In this document: piece by piece, positions 17,021 through 25,456 of the stretch
How the letters are laid out: each line of letters opens with the position of its first letter
How positions within the stretch are numbered: position 1 is the stretch's first letter
Origin: Clostridiaceae bacterium Marseille-Q4145
GTDB lineage: Bacteria > Bacillota > Clostridia > Lachnospirales > Lachnospiraceae
DNA length: 64,000 nucleotides
Direction: 5' to 3'
NCBI GenBank assembly: GCA_018223365.1
Contig: JAGTTP010000001.1
Location: 248,001-312,000 of the forward strand
The notes under the pieces: generated by a model
What the model saw: only the letters and a program-made list of their open reading frames with translations
Told to the model about the DNA's origin: nothing
Database searches by the model: none
Made by a program: the position numbers and the translations under genes

Positions 17021-18301
17021 TTACACCTCCGCCAATGCCTCAAACAGTCTGCGCACTCCTGCATAGCCAAAGGGCTGCCGTTCCTCGTTCCAGCGCACGT
17101 TGGGACATCCCTTATGGTAATATCCGGCATCTTTTCCAATGGTCAGGTTGACACCGGACTGGCTTCCGTCATAATACAACATCGTTGGTTCCAGGTTGGA
17201 GAAGACTTTTGTCTCCGGACTTAAAACTGCCAGCTGTTTCACATAGATAAAATTTTCACCGGATAAGGTTCCATAAATCTCCGGCACACGGAATCCATAC
17301 CGTGCCAGTGCCAGCGCCAGTTCAAAGGGATCTCCATTCATCCATTCTCCGACAGCAAAAGACGCATCCGGATGCGTTTCCCGGAATTTTGTGATTGCCG
17401 CTTTCGCTTCTTTGCGCGGTGCTTCATCATCAAATTCCACACCCAGTGCCGCCCCAAAGGCACGATACTGGCTGGCAATTTTATCAATCTGATAAAGTCT
17501 TCTCAGCTCAATATACGGAATTTTCAACCGATCATGAAAATTCTCTGCTGCAAAACGTGCTTCCGGGTGCAGTACCAGATTAAAATTTGCTTCCGCCATA
17601 GTCTGATATTCTGCGTAATCGCTGCATCTGGAAATCTCGTGAATCGTTTTCACTCCCGCACCGTGAAGTAACTCATACAACTCACAGTCATCCACCAGCG
17701 GCGAAAAATATCCCAGTAAATTTACTACATTTCCTTTTTTCTTCTTCGGCTCCAGCAGGGAATAAATGGACTGCCGAACATGCACCATGGGAGGCTTTCT
17801 GCCTTCTCTGGTCAATGCATACATATAACAGGGCTTCACCGGAATTCCTGCATATTCCTCTGCCTTATGACAGACTCGTTCCATATCCGTGCCGAGCAGC
17901 GCATCCACACAGGTAATACAGATCATTACAACAGACGGCTTCTTCTCAAGCCCTTCGCAGATCTCTGCCACCGCCTTTGGAATCTTTTTCAAATGTCTTC
18001 CCGTTACAATATCCGTCTCATCCATCAACAGATAATAAAACCGGTCATGATACGCCCCCATGGAGCTGAGAACCGATGTATTGCGTCCGCAGCATCCCGG
18101 AGATACAATCAGCATGATCGAATCCGGCACCGCCAGACCTGCACGCTTCACACCGAATCCTTCTGCTCCCGGAGAGTTAAAAGCCAGCGTCGCCGGGGAA
18201 CTGTAGATCAGATGGGTATGGGAAATCAGCTGTTTGGGAATATTCTCTTTTCCTAGTTCATTCAGCTCTTTTACCCTACAAAAATAGGCTTCCTGTTTCA
18301 T
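17021..18301 (-). CDS. nitrogenase component 1-like protein, long subunit of pair 1
   Basis: 426 residues from the ATG at 18301, which overlaps the nifH-like stop (ATGA) and has AGAGGA upstream; a GTG at 18322 is less likely. It is a nitrogenase-like reductase subunit: Cys70-Cys71 in VSPGCCGRN and Cys131 in ITCVDALLGTD are the two conserved FeS ligand sites of the superfamily. Residues for the large FeMo-cofactor pocket (NifD Cys275/His442 context) are not recognisable, so it is not a canonical nitrogenase. It would receive electrons from the NifH-like protein encoded just upstream. Confidence 0.9.
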   Translation of the reverse strand: MKQEAYFCRVKELNELGKENIPKQLISHTHLIYSSPATLAFNSPGAEGFGVKRAGLAVPDSIMLIVSPGCCGRNTSVLSSMGAYHDRFYYLLMDETDIVTGRHLKKIPKAVAEICEGLEKKPSVVMICITCVDALLGTDMERVCHKAEEYAGIPVKPCYMYALTREGRKPPMVHVRQSIYSLLEPKKKKGNVVNLLGYFSPLVDDCELYELLHGAGVKTIHEISRCSDYAEYQTMAEANFNLVLHPEARFAAENFHDRLKIPYIELRRLYQIDKIASQYRAFGAALGVEFDDEAPRKEAKAAITKFRETHPDASFAVGEWMNGDPFELALALARYGFRVPEIYGTLSGENFIYVKQLAVLSPETKVFSNLEPTMLYYDGSQSGVNLTIGKDAGYYHKGCPNVRWNEERQPFGYAGVRRLFEALAEV

Positions 18302-19059
18302 GCATATTCCTCTTCTTTCCACAACAATGCAGCCAGATCAAGGAAACATTTGCTGATGTCTGAAGTCGGGTCTCCCTCGATCACAGTCTTTCCCTGTTCC
18401 TCCCAGTGGATAATTTCATCACTTCTTGGCACTTCGCCCACGATCGGCACTCCGATCTTTTCTGAAAATGCCTGTACCTTTTCCTTCTCATTCTCCACAT
18501 TTCTATGATTTAACACAATACCAAATACCCGGGCATAGCTGCGGTCTTCGAAGTTTCTGACTGCGCTGGAAATATTGTTGGCCGCATACAGCGCCATTTT
18601 CTCCCCAGAGGTAACGATCAGAACCTTATCCGCATATCCCTCACGAATGGGTGCTGCAAATCCGCCGCATACCACATCGCCCAGGACATCATACAAGACC
18701 ACATCTGGTTTATAATGCTCAAACAGTTCCATATCTTCGAGAAGCTGAAACGTCGCAATAATTCCACGTCCCGCGCAGCCAAGTCCCGGCGTTGGTCCTC
18801 CGGTCTCAATGCAGAGGATTCCTCCATAACCCTCCTTTGAAATCTGTGACAGCTCATCCGGCTCTTCATCCTCTTCCCTCATATAATTCATCACCGGACG
18901 AAGAGGCTCTCCCCCAAGCAAATTGATGGTAGAATCCGCTTTCGGATCACATCCGATCTGAATGACACGCTTTCCCATATTGGCAAATGCCGCCGCCAGA
19001 TTCGAAGTTACTGTAGATTTTCCAATCCCGCCCTTTCCATATACTGCTACCTTTAACAT
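18298..19059 (-). CDS. NifH/BchL/CfbC-like nitrogenase reductase
   Basis: 253 residues, the ATP-driven electron donor of a nitrogenase-like system. It has the P-loop GKGGIGKST (8-16), the DPKAD switch I motif, and both [4Fe-4S] Cys ligands of the homodimer, in GLGCAGRGI and DVVCGGFAAP. It is slightly shorter than NifH (about 275-290). First gene of the operon, with GGAGGG before the ATG and a long leader containing a promoter and a terminator-like hairpin. Function in N2 fixation is unlikely because NifE/N/B and canonical NifDK are absent from the window. Confidence 0.95.
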   Translation of the reverse strand: MLKVAVYGKGGIGKSTVTSNLAAAFANMGKRVIQIGCDPKADSTINLLGGEPLRPVMNYMREEDEEPDELSQISKEGYGGILCIETGGPTPGLGCAGRGIIATFQLLEDMELFEHYKPDVVLYDVLGDVVCGGFAAPIREGYADKVLIVTSGEKMALYAANNISSAVRNFEDRSYARVFGIVLNHRNVENEKEKVQAFSEKIGVPIVGEVPRSDEIIHWEEQGKTVIEGDPTSDISKCFLDLAALLWKEEEYA

Positions 19060-19109
19060 GTTTCCCTCCTGTTATTTCGTATTGAAAACGAAGTTTTCTA
19101 CGCAAAAAA

Positions 19110-19142
19110 ACCACTTTCCCGGCAGTTTGTCAGGAAAATGGT
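19110..19142 (-). promoter_or_regulatory. terminator-like hairpin in the nitrogenase-like operon leader (attenuator)
   Basis: On the minus strand ACCATTTTCC (19142-19133) pairs with GGAAAGTGGT (19119-19110) over 10 bp with one G-U, followed by seven T. It lies about 50 bases before the nifH-like ATG and about 160 bases after the promoter, so readthrough is needed for expression of the operon. A second small stem GAAAAC-TTC-GTTTTC follows. Confidence 0.65.
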
Positions 19143-19279
19143 TCAGTAAAGTCATATATCGTAACTATTCCTGCTCGGATTATCCTTGCCATCAGAGTTT
19201 TCTCACAATTCATTACTGTTATGTCTTTTTCACCAAATATTCGACAGATGGATGAATCAGATACAGTAATCTTTTTCAT
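19130..19279 (-). CDS. possible 49-codon leader ORF (doubtful)
   Basis: An ATG-to-TGA frame of 49 codons in the leader of the nifH-like operon, starting MKKITVSDSS and ending DFTEPFS with its stop inside the loop side of the attenuator hairpin. If the promoter at 19281-19310 is right, the ATG is at about the transcription start and would lack a ribosome site, so the ORF may be accidental. No family recognised. Confidence 0.15.
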   Translation of the reverse strand: MKKITVSDSSICRIFGEKDITVMNCEKTLMARIIRAGIVTIYDFTEPFS

Positions 19280-19280
19280 T

Positions 19281-19310
19281 ATTTTATCATCCGGCATACA
19301 AATTAGTCAA
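19281..19310 (-). promoter_or_regulatory. sigma-A-type promoter of the nitrogenase-like/hyp operon
   Basis: TTGACT (19310-19305), 18-base spacer, TAAAAT (19286-19281) on the minus strand. It gives a leader of about 215 nt before the nifH-like start. The 19060-19381 gap is otherwise occupied by the attenuator and the ppdK terminator. Confidence 0.6.
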
Positions 19311-19324
19311 CACGAACTGTATAG

Positions 19325-19355
19325 TAAAAAACCGGGGAGCTCATGGCTCCCCGGT
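19325..19355 (-). terminator. rho-independent terminator of ppdK
   Basis: ACCGGGGAGC and GCTCCCCGGT form a perfect 10-bp stem with a 5-base loop (19331-19355), followed on the minus strand by six T. Confidence 0.92.
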
Positions 19356-19381
19356 TCTCATCTCATTTTCACAAGATTATC

Positions 19382-22012
19382 TTATTTGTTTTTCTGAGCA
19401 ATAGCTGCCTGTGCTGCAGCAAGGCGAGCGATCGGCACACGGAACGGTGAGCAGGAAACGTAGTCCAGACCCAGCTTGTTGCAGAACTCTACAGAAGACG
19501 GATCTCCACCGTGTTCTCCACAGATACCGCAATGCAGTGTCGGGCGAACTTTCTTACCTTTCTCGATTGCCATCTCCATCAGCTGGCCAACACCGGTCTG
19601 ATCCAGTCTTGCGAACGGGTCATTCTCGATGATCTTAGCGTCGAAGTATGCATCCAGGAATTTGCCTGCGTCATCACGGGAGAAGCCGTAGGTCATCTGG
19701 GTCAGGTCGTTGGTACCGAAGCAGAAGAACTCAGCCTCTTCAGCGATCTGATCAGCGGTAAGAGCAGCTCTCGGAACCTCGATCATAGTACCTACTTCGT
19801 ATTCCATCTCTACACCAGCTGCTTTGATCTCTGCATCTGCAGTCTCAACAACAATATTCTTTACATATTTCAGCTCTTTGATCTCTCCTACCAACGGAAT
19901 CATGATCTCCGGAACGATCTTCCAATCCGGATGTTTCTTGGATACGTTGATAGCTGCACGGATAACAGCTGCGGTCTGCATCTTGGCAATTTCCGGATAG
20001 GTAACTGCAAGACGGCATCCTCTGTGTCCAAGCATCGGGTTGAACTCATGAAGAGAATCAATGATAGCTTTGATATCCTCTACGGTCTTGCCCTTTGCAT
20101 CAGCAAGTTTTTTAATATCCTCTTCCTCAGTCGGAACGAACTCATGCAGAGGCGGATCCAGGAAACGGATAGTAACCGGTTCTCCTTCCATAGCCTCATA
20201 TAACTGCTCGAAGTCACCCTGCTGCAGCGGAAGAATCTTGGACAGTGCCTCTTCTCTCTCTTCTACAGTATCAGAGCAGATCATCTCACGGAATGCATCG
20301 ATTCTGTCGCCCTCGAAGAACATATGCTCGGTACGGCAGAGACCAATACCTTCTGCACCCAGCTCACGAGCTTTCTTGGCATCTGCAGGCGTATCTGCAT
20401 TGGTTCTTACTTTCATGGTTCTGAATTCATCAGCCCACTCCATGATACGATCGAAGTCACCAGCGATCTTAGCGTCTACAGTCGGGATTGCTCCGTCATA
20501 GATGCATCCGGTGGAACCGTCAAAGGAGATTACATCTCCCTCGTGGTACTCTTTGCCTGCCAGAGTGAATTTCTTATTTGCTTCATCCATAATGATATCG
20601 CCGCATCCGGATACACAGCATGCGCCCATACCACGTGCAACTACTGCTGCATGGCTGGTCATACCACCACGAACGGTCAGGATACCCTGGGATACTTTCA
20701 TACCGGTAATGTCTTCCGGAGAGGTCTCCAGACGAACCAGAACCACTTTCTCGCCTCTTGCTGCCCAGTTCTCTGCATCTTCTGCGGTGAAGACGATCTT
20801 ACCACAAGCTGCTCCAGGAGCTGCTCCCAGTGCTTTTGCAATCGGGGTAGCTGCTTTCAGTGCTGCGGTATCGAAAGTCGGATGAAGAAGAGCGTCAAGG
20901 TTACGCGGCTCAATCATAGCCACTGCCTCTTCCGGTGTTCTCATACCCTCATCTACCAGATCACAAGCGATCTTCAGAGCTGCTTTTGCAGTTCTCTTAC
21001 CGTTACGGGTCTGCAGCATATACAGCTTCTTATTCTCAACAGTGAACTCCATATCCTGCATATCGCGGTAATGGGTCTCCAGAGTCTTACATACTTCCTC
21101 AAACTGAGCGAATGCCTCCGGGAACTCTTCTGCCATCTTAGCGATCGGCATCGGAGTACGAACGCCCGCAACAACGTCCTCTCCCTGTGCATTGATCAGG
21201 AACTCACCCATCAGCTTCTTCTCGCCGGTAGCCGGATCACGGGTGAAGGCAACACCAGTACCACAGTCATCACCCATGTTACCAAATGCCATCATCTGTA
21301 CGTTTACAGCGGTACCCCAGGAATAAGGGATATCATTGTCACGACGATATACGTTTGCACGAGGGTTGTCCCAGGAACGGAATACAGCTTTGATTGCTCC
21401 CATCAGCTGCTCCTTCGGCTCAGACGGGAAATCCTCACCGATTTTTTCCTTATATTCTGCCTTAAACTGCTCTGCCAGAGTCTTTAAGTCATCTGCAGTC
21501 AGCTCAACGTCAAAGGTAACACCCTTCTCAGCTTTCATCTTATCGATGAGCTCCTCGAAATATTTCTTGCCAACTTCCATTACTACATCAGAGTACATCT
21601 GAATAAATCTTCTGTAGCAGTCCCATGCCCAACGCGGATTGCCGGATTTCTTTGCAAGAACTTCTACTACCGTCTCATTCAGTCCCAGGTTCAGGATGGT
21701 ATCCATCATACCCGGCATGGAAGCACGTGCTCCGGAACGTACGGATACGAGCAGCGGATTCTCTGCATCTCCGAATTTCTTTCCAGTAATCTCTTCCATC
21801 TTACCAATATACTCATTAATCTGTCCCTGAATTTCTTCGTTGATCTCGCGGCCGTCCTCATAATACTGAGTGCAGGCTTCCGTTGTAATCGTAAATCCCT
21901 GCGGAACCGGAAGTCCAATATTTGTCATCTCTGCCAGGTTAGCTCCTTTGCCTCCTAACAGATTTCTCATGCTGGCGTCTCCTTCTTTAAAAAGATAAAC
22001 CCACTTTGCCAT
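19382..22012 (-). CDS. ppdK: pyruvate, phosphate dikinase
   Basis: 876 residues from the ATG at 22012 (GGAGGG 7 bases upstream); the 33-codon upstream extension is not conserved-looking. It catalyses PEP + AMP + PPi to pyruvate + ATP + Pi, reversibly, in the cytoplasm. N-terminal nucleotide-binding KWVYLFKEGDASMRNLLGGKGANLAEM, phosphohistidine domain GGMTSHAAVVARGMG (active-site His) and C-terminal PEP-binding TIM barrel with CGEHGGDP are all present. The neighbouring upstream gene encodes PPi-dependent phosphofructokinase. Own promoter and terminator. Confidence 0.98.
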   Translation of the reverse strand: MAKWVYLFKEGDASMRNLLGGKGANLAEMTNIGLPVPQGFTITTEACTQYYEDGREINEEIQGQINEYIGKMEEITGKKFGDAENPLLVSVRSGARASMPGMMDTILNLGLNETVVEVLAKKSGNPRWAWDCYRRFIQMYSDVVMEVGKKYFEELIDKMKAEKGVTFDVELTADDLKTLAEQFKAEYKEKIGEDFPSEPKEQLMGAIKAVFRSWDNPRANVYRRDNDIPYSWGTAVNVQMMAFGNMGDDCGTGVAFTRDPATGEKKLMGEFLINAQGEDVVAGVRTPMPIAKMAEEFPEAFAQFEEVCKTLETHYRDMQDMEFTVENKKLYMLQTRNGKRTAKAALKIACDLVDEGMRTPEEAVAMIEPRNLDALLHPTFDTAALKAATPIAKALGAAPGAACGKIVFTAEDAENWAARGEKVVLVRLETSPEDITGMKVSQGILTVRGGMTSHAAVVARGMGACCVSGCGDIIMDEANKKFTLAGKEYHEGDVISFDGSTGCIYDGAIPTVDAKIAGDFDRIMEWADEFRTMKVRTNADTPADAKKARELGAEGIGLCRTEHMFFEGDRIDAFREMICSDTVEEREEALSKILPLQQGDFEQLYEAMEGEPVTIRFLDPPLHEFVPTEEEDIKKLADAKGKTVEDIKAIIDSLHEFNPMLGHRGCRLAVTYPEIAKMQTAAVIRAAINVSKKHPDWKIVPEIMIPLVGEIKELKYVKNIVVETADAEIKAAGVEMEYEVGTMIEVPRAALTADQIAEEAEFFCFGTNDLTQMTYGFSRDDAGKFLDAYFDAKIIENDPFARLDQTGVGQLMEMAIEKGKKVRPTLHCGICGEHGGDPSSVEFCNKLGLDYVSCSPFRVPIARLAAAQAAIAQKNK

Positions 22013-22090
22013 TACATGCCCTCCTAAAAATAGAAAATAAAAGAATAAAAGCGCAACTCCACCACCGAGTTCTTCTTTGCGCACACAAAT

Positions 22091-22118
22091 ATCATAACAT
22101 ATCCCTGTCAAAAGTCAA
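22091..22118 (-). promoter_or_regulatory. promoter of ppdK
   Basis: TTGACT (22118-22113), 16-base spacer, TATGAT (22096-22091) on the minus strand, about 80 bases before the ATG. Confidence 0.6.
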
Positions 22119-22252
22119 CTATCATTGTGCGATTTTCACAGATTTGTGAAAGTTTTTTTCAAAATACAATGAAATATATTTTCAGAGCAATGCAGAATAT
22201 ACAAAAAGACAATTCCAGAAAGCTTTTCGAAAAACAAAATGTACTATATGAA

Positions 22253-22288
22253 AAAAGAGCCGCCGCACTTTCGTGCAGCAGCCCTTTT
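22253..22288 (-). terminator. rho-independent terminator of pfp
   Basis: G+C-rich stem with a GAAA-type loop (GCAC-TTTC-GTGC core) extended by AAGAGCCGC/GCAGCCCTT, followed on the minus strand by T6. Confidence 0.85.
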
Positions 22289-22300
22289 CAAGAATCGTAA

Positions 22301-23962
22301 TTATTTACCCTGCTCCAGAGCAAGAGTTCTGGTAGTGAGGTCACAAACCTCAGTCGGTCCATAGTACTGGATTGCACCCGGGAAGGTGTACTCCGTCTCT
22401 ACAGCCCACTCATCTCTGTGTGCCTCGAAGTATTTGAACGGCTTTCCGTCAAGCTCAACAAGTGCTTTCTTGATAACAGGTTTGTCCTCACCATGTCTTC
22501 TCTCGATGTTCATCATCTTGGTGATCGGCATACCGCCTGCAACCCACTCTTCTGCCGGATTGGACAGATTGGAAACTTTGGAAAGATATCCGTTGAATCC
22601 GTACTGGATCAGCATGAATGCATTGTATCCAAGAGAATAGCAGTAATCAGCATCGAAGTTGGACGGGAATGCGCATCTTCCTTCATATCCGAAGAAATGA
22701 GTCTGAGTTGCATATTTTCCGGTATAAGTTCCTGCTGCTTTTCTTGCTTTCAGCTTGTCTCCTACCAAAGCCGCAAACAGTTTTTCGGACTCGATGAGGG
22801 ATACCTGTACGTTTCCGTGGGGATCTCTCTCCAGGAACAGCTGCTGCTGAATTGCCTGCGGAAGGATTGCAAATACAGCCATAGCCTCTTTGGAAAGTCC
22901 TTTCTCGATGAATGCGTATTTCTCAGCCCAGCTCTCCAGTGCGTTGAATGCATCTGCCTTGCTGCCTGCAAGAAGTTCGTTGATCTCGTTGATCAGTGCG
23001 GAGAACTCCGGAACGAACTCAACAACACCCTCCGGAATAACAACTACACCGAAGTTGTTGCCGTTAGCTGCTCTCTTCTCTACTGCATCTGCGATGTAAT
23101 CAGCGATTTCAGACAGAGACTGTTTTTTAGCCTTTACTTCCTCAGAAATGAGGCAGATGTTCGGCTGGCACTCCAGAGCACACTCCAGAGCTACATGAGA
23201 AGCAGAACGTCCCATCACTTTTACAAAGTGCCAGTATTTTTTAGCGGAGTTACAATCTCTCTCGATGTTTCCGATGAGCTCACTGTAAGTCTTGGTTGCG
23301 GTATCGAAACCGAAGGAGATCTCAATATCCTCGTTCTTCAGGTCGCCGTCGATGGTCTTCGGGCAACCGATTACCTGTACGCCGGTCTTATGTGCTGCCA
23401 TGTACTCAGCAAGTACACAAGCGTTGGTGTTGGAATCGTCTCCACCAATGATAACGATAGCAGTGATGCCATGTTTTTTGCAAACCTCTGTTGCAATCTG
23501 AAACTGCTCTTCGGTCTCCAGTTTGGTTCTTCCGGAACCGATGATATCGAATCCACCAGTATTTCTGTACTGGTTGATGTACTCATCATCAAATACGATG
23601 AAATTGTCCTCGATCAGTCCGCTGGGGCCGCCCTTGAAACCGATCAGAACGTTCTCTTTATTCGTAGCTTTCAGTGCATCGTACAGACCGCTTACAACGT
23701 TGTGTCCGCCCGGTGCCTGTCCGCCGGAAAGGATAACACCTACTACCTGCTTTTTAGCAACAGAAGTATTCTCTCCTTTTTCAAAAGTAACTTCCGGCTC
23801 ACCATAGGTGTTCGGGAACAGTTCAGCGATCTTCTCCTGATCTGCTGCACTTGTAGTAGCCTCGCCTTTTTTAACAGCGATCTCGGAAATTCCATGTCTG
23901 AGCATTCCCGGAAGCTTCGGAACATACTCATATCTTGCTTTCTGAAGTGGTGAAAGATTCAT
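22301..23962 (-). CDS. pfp: diphosphate--fructose-6-phosphate 1-phosphotransferase
   Basis: 553 residues, the long PPi-dependent phosphofructokinase type. GGQAPGGHNV binds the phosphoryl donor; GGDDSNTNA carries the second Asp that marks PPi- rather than ATP-dependent enzymes; PKTIDGD is the catalytic loop and MGRSASHVALECAL the fructose-6-phosphate site. Reversible, so it serves glycolysis and gluconeogenesis. Lies immediately upstream of ppdK, but with its own terminator. Promoter candidate at 23999-24027. Confidence 0.96.
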   Translation of the reverse strand: MNLSPLQKARYEYVPKLPGMLRHGISEIAVKKGEATTSAADQEKIAELFPNTYGEPEVTFEKGENTSVAKKQVVGVILSGGQAPGGHNVVSGLYDALKATNKENVLIGFKGGPSGLIEDNFIVFDDEYINQYRNTGGFDIIGSGRTKLETEEQFQIATEVCKKHGITAIVIIGGDDSNTNACVLAEYMAAHKTGVQVIGCPKTIDGDLKNEDIEISFGFDTATKTYSELIGNIERDCNSAKKYWHFVKVMGRSASHVALECALECQPNICLISEEVKAKKQSLSEIADYIADAVEKRAANGNNFGVVVIPEGVVEFVPEFSALINEINELLAGSKADAFNALESWAEKYAFIEKGLSKEAMAVFAILPQAIQQQLFLERDPHGNVQVSLIESEKLFAALVGDKLKARKAAGTYTGKYATQTHFFGYEGRCAFPSNFDADYCYSLGYNAFMLIQYGFNGYLSKVSNLSNPAEEWVAGGMPITKMMNIERRHGEDKPVIKKALVELDGKPFKYFEAHRDEWAVETEYTFPGAIQYYGPTEVCDLTTRTLALEQGK

Positions 23963-23998
23963 AATAGTTACTCCTTTGTCATAGATTTCTCAACTAAT

Positions 23999-24027
23999 AA
24001 ACTACCATTATCAGGTAATTTCGTCAA
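23999..24027 (-). promoter_or_regulatory. promoter of pfp
   Basis: TTGACG (24027-24022), 17-base spacer, TAGTTT (24004-23999) on the minus strand; AAAGGAG lies before the pfp ATG at 23962. Confidence 0.45.
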
Positions 24028-24041
24028 CCTTTGGTTTTAAA

Positions 24042-25439
24042 TTAAAACTCAAATTTTTTCTCAAAATAAGCGTCCAGATCAGCGATTGCCACACGCTCCT
24101 GCTCCATGGTGTCACGGTCTCTGACAGTTACACAGCCATCAGTCTCGGACTCAAAATCGTAAGTTACACAGAACGGAGTTCCAATCTCGTCAAGACGACG
24201 ATATCTCTTACCGATGTTTCCTCTGTCATCGAACTCGCAGTTATATTTTTTGCAAAGCTCTGTATATACCTTTTCAGCGCCCTCGTTCAGTTTCTTGGAC
24301 AGCGGAAGCACACCGATCTTCACCGGAGCCAGTGCCGGATGGAAATGAAGAACCGTTCTCATATCCGGTTTTTCCTCTGTTCCGATGTTCTCCTCATCAT
24401 AAGCTGCACACAGGAATGCCAGAACCACACGGTCAGCTCCCAGTGACGGTTCAATTACATACGGAATGTATTTTTCCTTGCTCTCATCATCAAAATAAGT
24501 CATATCCTGTCCGGATACATTCTGATGCTGGGTCAGATCATAATCAGTACGGTCTGCGATTCCCCACAGCTCGCCCCATCCAAAGGGGAACAGATACTCG
24601 ATATCCGTGGTTCCTTTACTATAGAAGCAAAGCTCCTCAGGAGAATGGTCACGGAGACGCATCTCATCCTCTTTGATACCAAGGGAAAGGAGCCAGTCAC
24701 GGCAGAATGCCCTCCAGTACTGGAACCAATCAAGGTCAGTACCAGGTTTGCAGAAGAATTCCAGCTCCATCTGCTCGAACTCACGGGTACGGAAAGTAAA
24801 GTTACCCGGTGTGATCTCGTTACGGAAAGATTTACCGATCTGTCCGATACCAAACGGAATTTTCTTTCTGGAAGTTCTCTGTACATTCTTGAAGTTTACG
24901 AAAATACCCTGTGCAGTCTCCGGACGAAGATATACAGTATTTTTTGCATCCTCAGTTACACCCTGGAATGTTTTGAACATCAGGTTGAACTGACGGATAT
25001 CGGTAAAGTCTTTCTTACCGCATTTCGGACAGCAGATATCATGTTCGTCGATATATGCTTTCATCTCTTCCTGAGACCATCCGTCTACGCCACCCTCGTG
25101 CTCGATTTTGTGCTCATCCATATAATCCTCGATCAGCTTATCTGCACGGAAACGTTCTTTACAGCTCTTACAGTCCATCAGCGGATCTGAGAAGCCGCCC
25201 AGATGTCCGGATGCAACCCAGGTCTGCGGGTTCATCAGGATCGCACAGTCAACACCTACATTGTAGGGATTCTCCTGAACGAATTTTTTCCACCATGCTT
25301 TTTTTACGTTGTTTTTCAGCTCAACACCAAGGTTACCATAATCCCAGGTATTAGCCAGGCCGCCGTAGATTTCACTTCCTGGATATACAAATCCGCGGTT
25401 TTTTGCAAGTGCTACGATTTTTTCCATCGTCTTTTCCAT
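24042..25439 (-). CDS. glyS: glycine--tRNA ligase (single-chain, class II)
   Basis: 465 residues from the ATG at 25439 (GGAG about 10 bases upstream). Eukaryote/archaea-like alpha2 GlyRS, as in many Firmicutes. Family segments are KNRGFVYPGSEIYGG at the N-terminus, motif 2 FRNEITPGNFTFRTREFEQMELEFF, motif 3 GADRV, and the C-terminal anticodon-binding domain. A CPKCG segment is present in the insertion. The upstream lipoprotein gene stops at 25457. No T-box is visible because upstream sequence is coding. Confidence 0.97.
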   Translation of the reverse strand: MEKTMEKIVALAKNRGFVYPGSEIYGGLANTWDYGNLGVELKNNVKKAWWKKFVQENPYNVGVDCAILMNPQTWVASGHLGGFSDPLMDCKSCKERFRADKLIEDYMDEHKIEHEGGVDGWSQEEMKAYIDEHDICCPKCGKKDFTDIRQFNLMFKTFQGVTEDAKNTVYLRPETAQGIFVNFKNVQRTSRKKIPFGIGQIGKSFRNEITPGNFTFRTREFEQMELEFFCKPGTDLDWFQYWRAFCRDWLLSLGIKEDEMRLRDHSPEELCFYSKGTTDIEYLFPFGWGELWGIADRTDYDLTQHQNVSGQDMTYFDDESKEKYIPYVIEPSLGADRVVLAFLCAAYDEENIGTEEKPDMRTVLHFHPALAPVKIGVLPLSKKLNEGAEKVYTELCKKYNCEFDDRGNIGKRYRRLDEIGTPFCVTYDFESETDGCVTVRDRDTMEQERVAIADLDAYFEKKFEF

Positions 25440-25456
25440 TTGAGATACTCTCCTTA

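Noticed and set aside
18298..19059. Canonical nitrogen fixation (nifH)
   Set aside because: The reductase is NifH-like, but nifDK with FeMo-co ligands, nifE, nifN and nifB are absent; a nitrogenase-like function is more likely.
12180..19170. TAACTATTC in the nifH-like leader (around 19160) as another repeat copy
   Set aside because: Only nine bases match the element ends and no partner arm is present; treated as chance.
19081..19310. Molybdenum-cofactor or other known riboswitch in the nifH-like leader
   Set aside because: Looked for class-specific conserved blocks and saw none; only a terminator-like hairpin is supported.
20324..21487. 387-codon plus-strand open frame opposite ppdK
   Set aside because: Antisense shadow of ppdK; no motif or start signal.
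22418..23953. 511-codon open frame on the plus strand opposite pfp
   Set aside because: It is the antisense shadow of pfp; the composition is Cys/Ser-rich with no family motif, and pfp is certain.
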